From positions 61,713-125,712 of the forward strand of contig VWZW01005395.1 of assembly GCA_013397115.1 (NCBI GenBank): 64,000 bases of DNA. The letters are read 5' to 3'. This document shows, one piece after another, positions 61,801-64,000 of this stretch. A program made the translations under genes and the position numbers. A model generated the notes under the pieces. It made no database searches. It saw only the letters and a program-made list of their open reading frames with translations, and was not told the origin of the DNA. Source of the stretch: Edolisoma coerulescens (Eukaryota > Chordata > Aves > Passeriformes > Campephagidae). The first letter of the stretch is position 1. Each line of letters begins with the position of its first letter.

Positions 61801-64000
61801 GATTTGCTGCAGCTTTTCTGGAGTTGTCCATCAGAAAGAATATGACACGCTGTAATCACAGCAGGAGTTTAAAGTGCTTGTCTGATGAAGAGGAGGAGAA
61901 AGACTGGTTGCGTTCCTTAATGGACTGCCAGGAGATATTAATGTAATCCAGAATTAAGATGATTCCAGAACTGCAGCTGACAATAGTGTATGAAATGGTG
62001 AAAAAGCCAGTACTTATCTGTTGGTGCAGACTTCTTGCCCCCAGGTTTCCTGTGTCTTTATGTTCTGCTTCACATTTGATCTTGAAGATTTGAATTTGTC
62101 TTTGTCTCTCCTCATAATGCATTCTGTGCATCACATGTCTAAAGTTTCTGTCTTCAGCACTGGACAATCTATTTAAATTTATTTACATTACTTTTTTTTT
62201 TCTAACTTCAAATTTAGTCTATTTAAATCCAAGCTAAAGATATAACTTTATATTTTGTTGAACTGCCTGGCTTTGCACCTGCTTTCCTTAAGCACCAATG
62301 TATTTTTAGCAAATTAAGTAAGTCCAGCTGTATCTGATATTTTTTGATGGCTACAAAAAAAAAAAAAGAATGAAAAAGTAACCCAACAGATGTATTACTC
62401 TGTATTGCTATGTGCTCAGCATCTAGGAGTATCTACATGCAAGAATTATGACTATAATTCTCTTTTCTGAGAAGTACTAAGAGATTGGTGTAGATTTTGA
62501 GATCAGATATGATCACCTGCTATGGGTGGGTGTATTGATTGACTGTGTGACTGTTTCTGACGTTGGAACAGTCTTAGAATTCCTATTTCTCAGCTTCTTT
62601 ACGGCCTCAGCAATCACAAAGGCAATGCTGTCCCATCTGTAGCAAATACATAAGGCTGGCAGAGAGGGTAAGGAATTCTCCCCTGAGCACCTGCACTTCC
62701 AGGTGTGAGCCAATGCTCGTTTCCAGTCTTGATTTTCCTCTATTTTGCAGCCTGGCTGTTGGAAGCAACTTTCACTGTGAAAAACAGGGATCAGCATCCT
62801 CCACAAGCAACAGCAGAACATTTTTGAAGCCAGGAGTGAGGGCAGGGTCCTGTTTTATGAAGACACAGTCTGTGACCACAATGGTCACTCTTCTGTTGTG
62901 CTTGGCTTTCCCAAACCAGTTTCACAGATCTGGGAAGCAGATGTGCTTAGTGGAAAGAGCCTTTCCTGTTCCAAAGTTGGTATTTTACTGCATGAGCTGA
63001 CTTCATTTGGGGAAATATGAGCTGAAGGAGAAGCGAGAGTTAGGGGAGTGTGTATCCGCAAAATATGGTGTTTTTCCACATTTTGCTGTTTTGAAGATGT
63101 AGATATAAATTCATGACACTATTAAATGGATAATTCTCTAAATCTCGCTGCAGATTATGGAATGCTGGAGATGATCTTTCCTATTACTTTCTGTAGGTTT
63201 TGCATAAAAGTAATTATATAGGATGCAAATGCTACCCCCAAAAAATAATGGAATGGTTGAACTTCCTCATCTTCAATATTACTGATATTTAATTCAGTAA
63301 TAAGCTTATCATCTCCTCTATTAGAACCCACTTTCTTCAGCCCTTTAAATCCAATTCTTTTATCCAAGGGACTTTGGGAACATCATTATTTGAACCATTG
63401 TAAAGAAAGGGAAAAAATATAATTGAACTGAGGAACAGGACTCCAAAGTCTCCAAAGCAATCTCTGCTGAGCAAACAAAAAAACTTTGTTAACATCTATG
63501 CAGTGCTGTGTATTAACTGAGGTTCAGACCTCATTTTTAGGTGAACCTGTCAAAACTGTGCATTTTTTCAGATTATTTTAAGTCAGTACATGTAAAGGGT
63601 AACCAATGCTCAATAGCAAGAGGCCCCAGAGTTATTAGGGAATTATGGAATGCATTAGACATGAAATCCAAATCCAATGAAACCAGGGATTTAAGAATAG
63701 CTTGCACCAGCAATTCGCTTCTGTTAGTACTTTGCAATCAAAGCAGTGATGGTGGGAGGATGGACAATGAAAAATAGTTTCAGCAAATATTAATGTGGAA
63801 GTTAATATCAATTTACTTTGGCTGTACTTTCATCACTTGCGCTTTCTGTGATACTGAAATTTACCTTTTGAATTATCTCTGCAGAGCAGACACAGAAGCG
63901 ACTGAAAAAAATCAAACTCGACATTTTGAGAAGTCATTTGTCATTTAGAGCTGTAGAAGGATGCGTTTCAAAATATTTACAAGGTGACTCTTGATGTTTA
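58882..64000. other. Intronic DNA to window edge, no gene recognised
   Basis: About 5.1 kb. A poly-T run lies at 59,450-59,464, a G/T-rich run near 61,298-61,322 and a poly-A run near 62,356-62,369. The segment 60,330-60,560 has AATTAACACC, AATTACTGGG and other homeodomain-like cores. No BRINP exon, RNA gene or CR1 was seen. Confidence 0.45.

Larger units (their letters stand above)
47134..64000 (-). other. BRINP3: Upstream BRINP3 intron (partial)
   Basis: It extends from the exon 7 acceptor to the window edge, more than 16.8 kb. I searched both strands for further BRINP-like exons and saw none. It holds CR1 fragments, a large CR1 ORF2 pseudogene with a nested LTR, and an AT-rich assembly gap. 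Confidence 0.85.

Noticed and set aside
1..64000. Search for CRISPR arrays, operons, tRNA or rRNA genes, or a novel multi-gene system
   Set aside because: No regular spaced repeats, no clustered genes and no recognisable RNA gene folds were seen. The window is ordinary vertebrate intron and intergenic DNA.

Overview
This window looks like avian nuclear DNA, most likely from a songbird. It is AT-rich, gene-poor, and carries many CR1 LINE fragments with the typical avian 3' end, plus short retroviral-type LTRs. The only host gene I can support is BRINP3 (FAM5C) on the minus strand, seen through its last two coding exons. The protein family is recognised from remembered BRINP paralogues. The C-terminal residues (ending KLPNTVDYDTTKLCS) fit BRINP3 better than BRINP1 or BRINP2.

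Layout from left to right. Positions 1 to about 9,840 are intergenic DNA downstream of the gene: an (AAAG)n tract, two CR1 3' ends and a diverged solo LTR. The BRINP3 3' UTR, with three candidate poly(A) signals, covers about 9,840-10,191. The terminal coding exon is 10,192-11,308. A 35.6 kb intron (11,309-46,910) holds a solo LTR with target-site duplications, about ten CR1 fragments of both orientations, and one assembly gap inside a CR1. The penultimate coding exon is 46,911-47,133. From 47,134 to the window end lies the next upstream intron. It contains a second assembly gap in AT-rich DNA and a roughly 3 kb minus-strand CR1 ORF2 pseudogene (endonuclease and reverse transcriptase regions) that is split by another solo LTR.

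The two exons join in frame: exon 7 ends with AG, exon 8 begins with G, and together they restore an Arg codon. They encode about 445 C-terminal residues. The N-terminal part of BRINP3 (signal peptide and MACPF domain) lies beyond the right edge. All three related LTRs read antisense to BRINP3.

I found no operon, CRISPR array, RNA gene, intact transposon or new multi-gene system. The best second-look signals are a strongly GC3-biased coding block that continues across the 35.6 kb intron, the LTR nested in a CR1, and a few AT/TAAT- or CpG-marked non-coding stretches that could be conserved elements.
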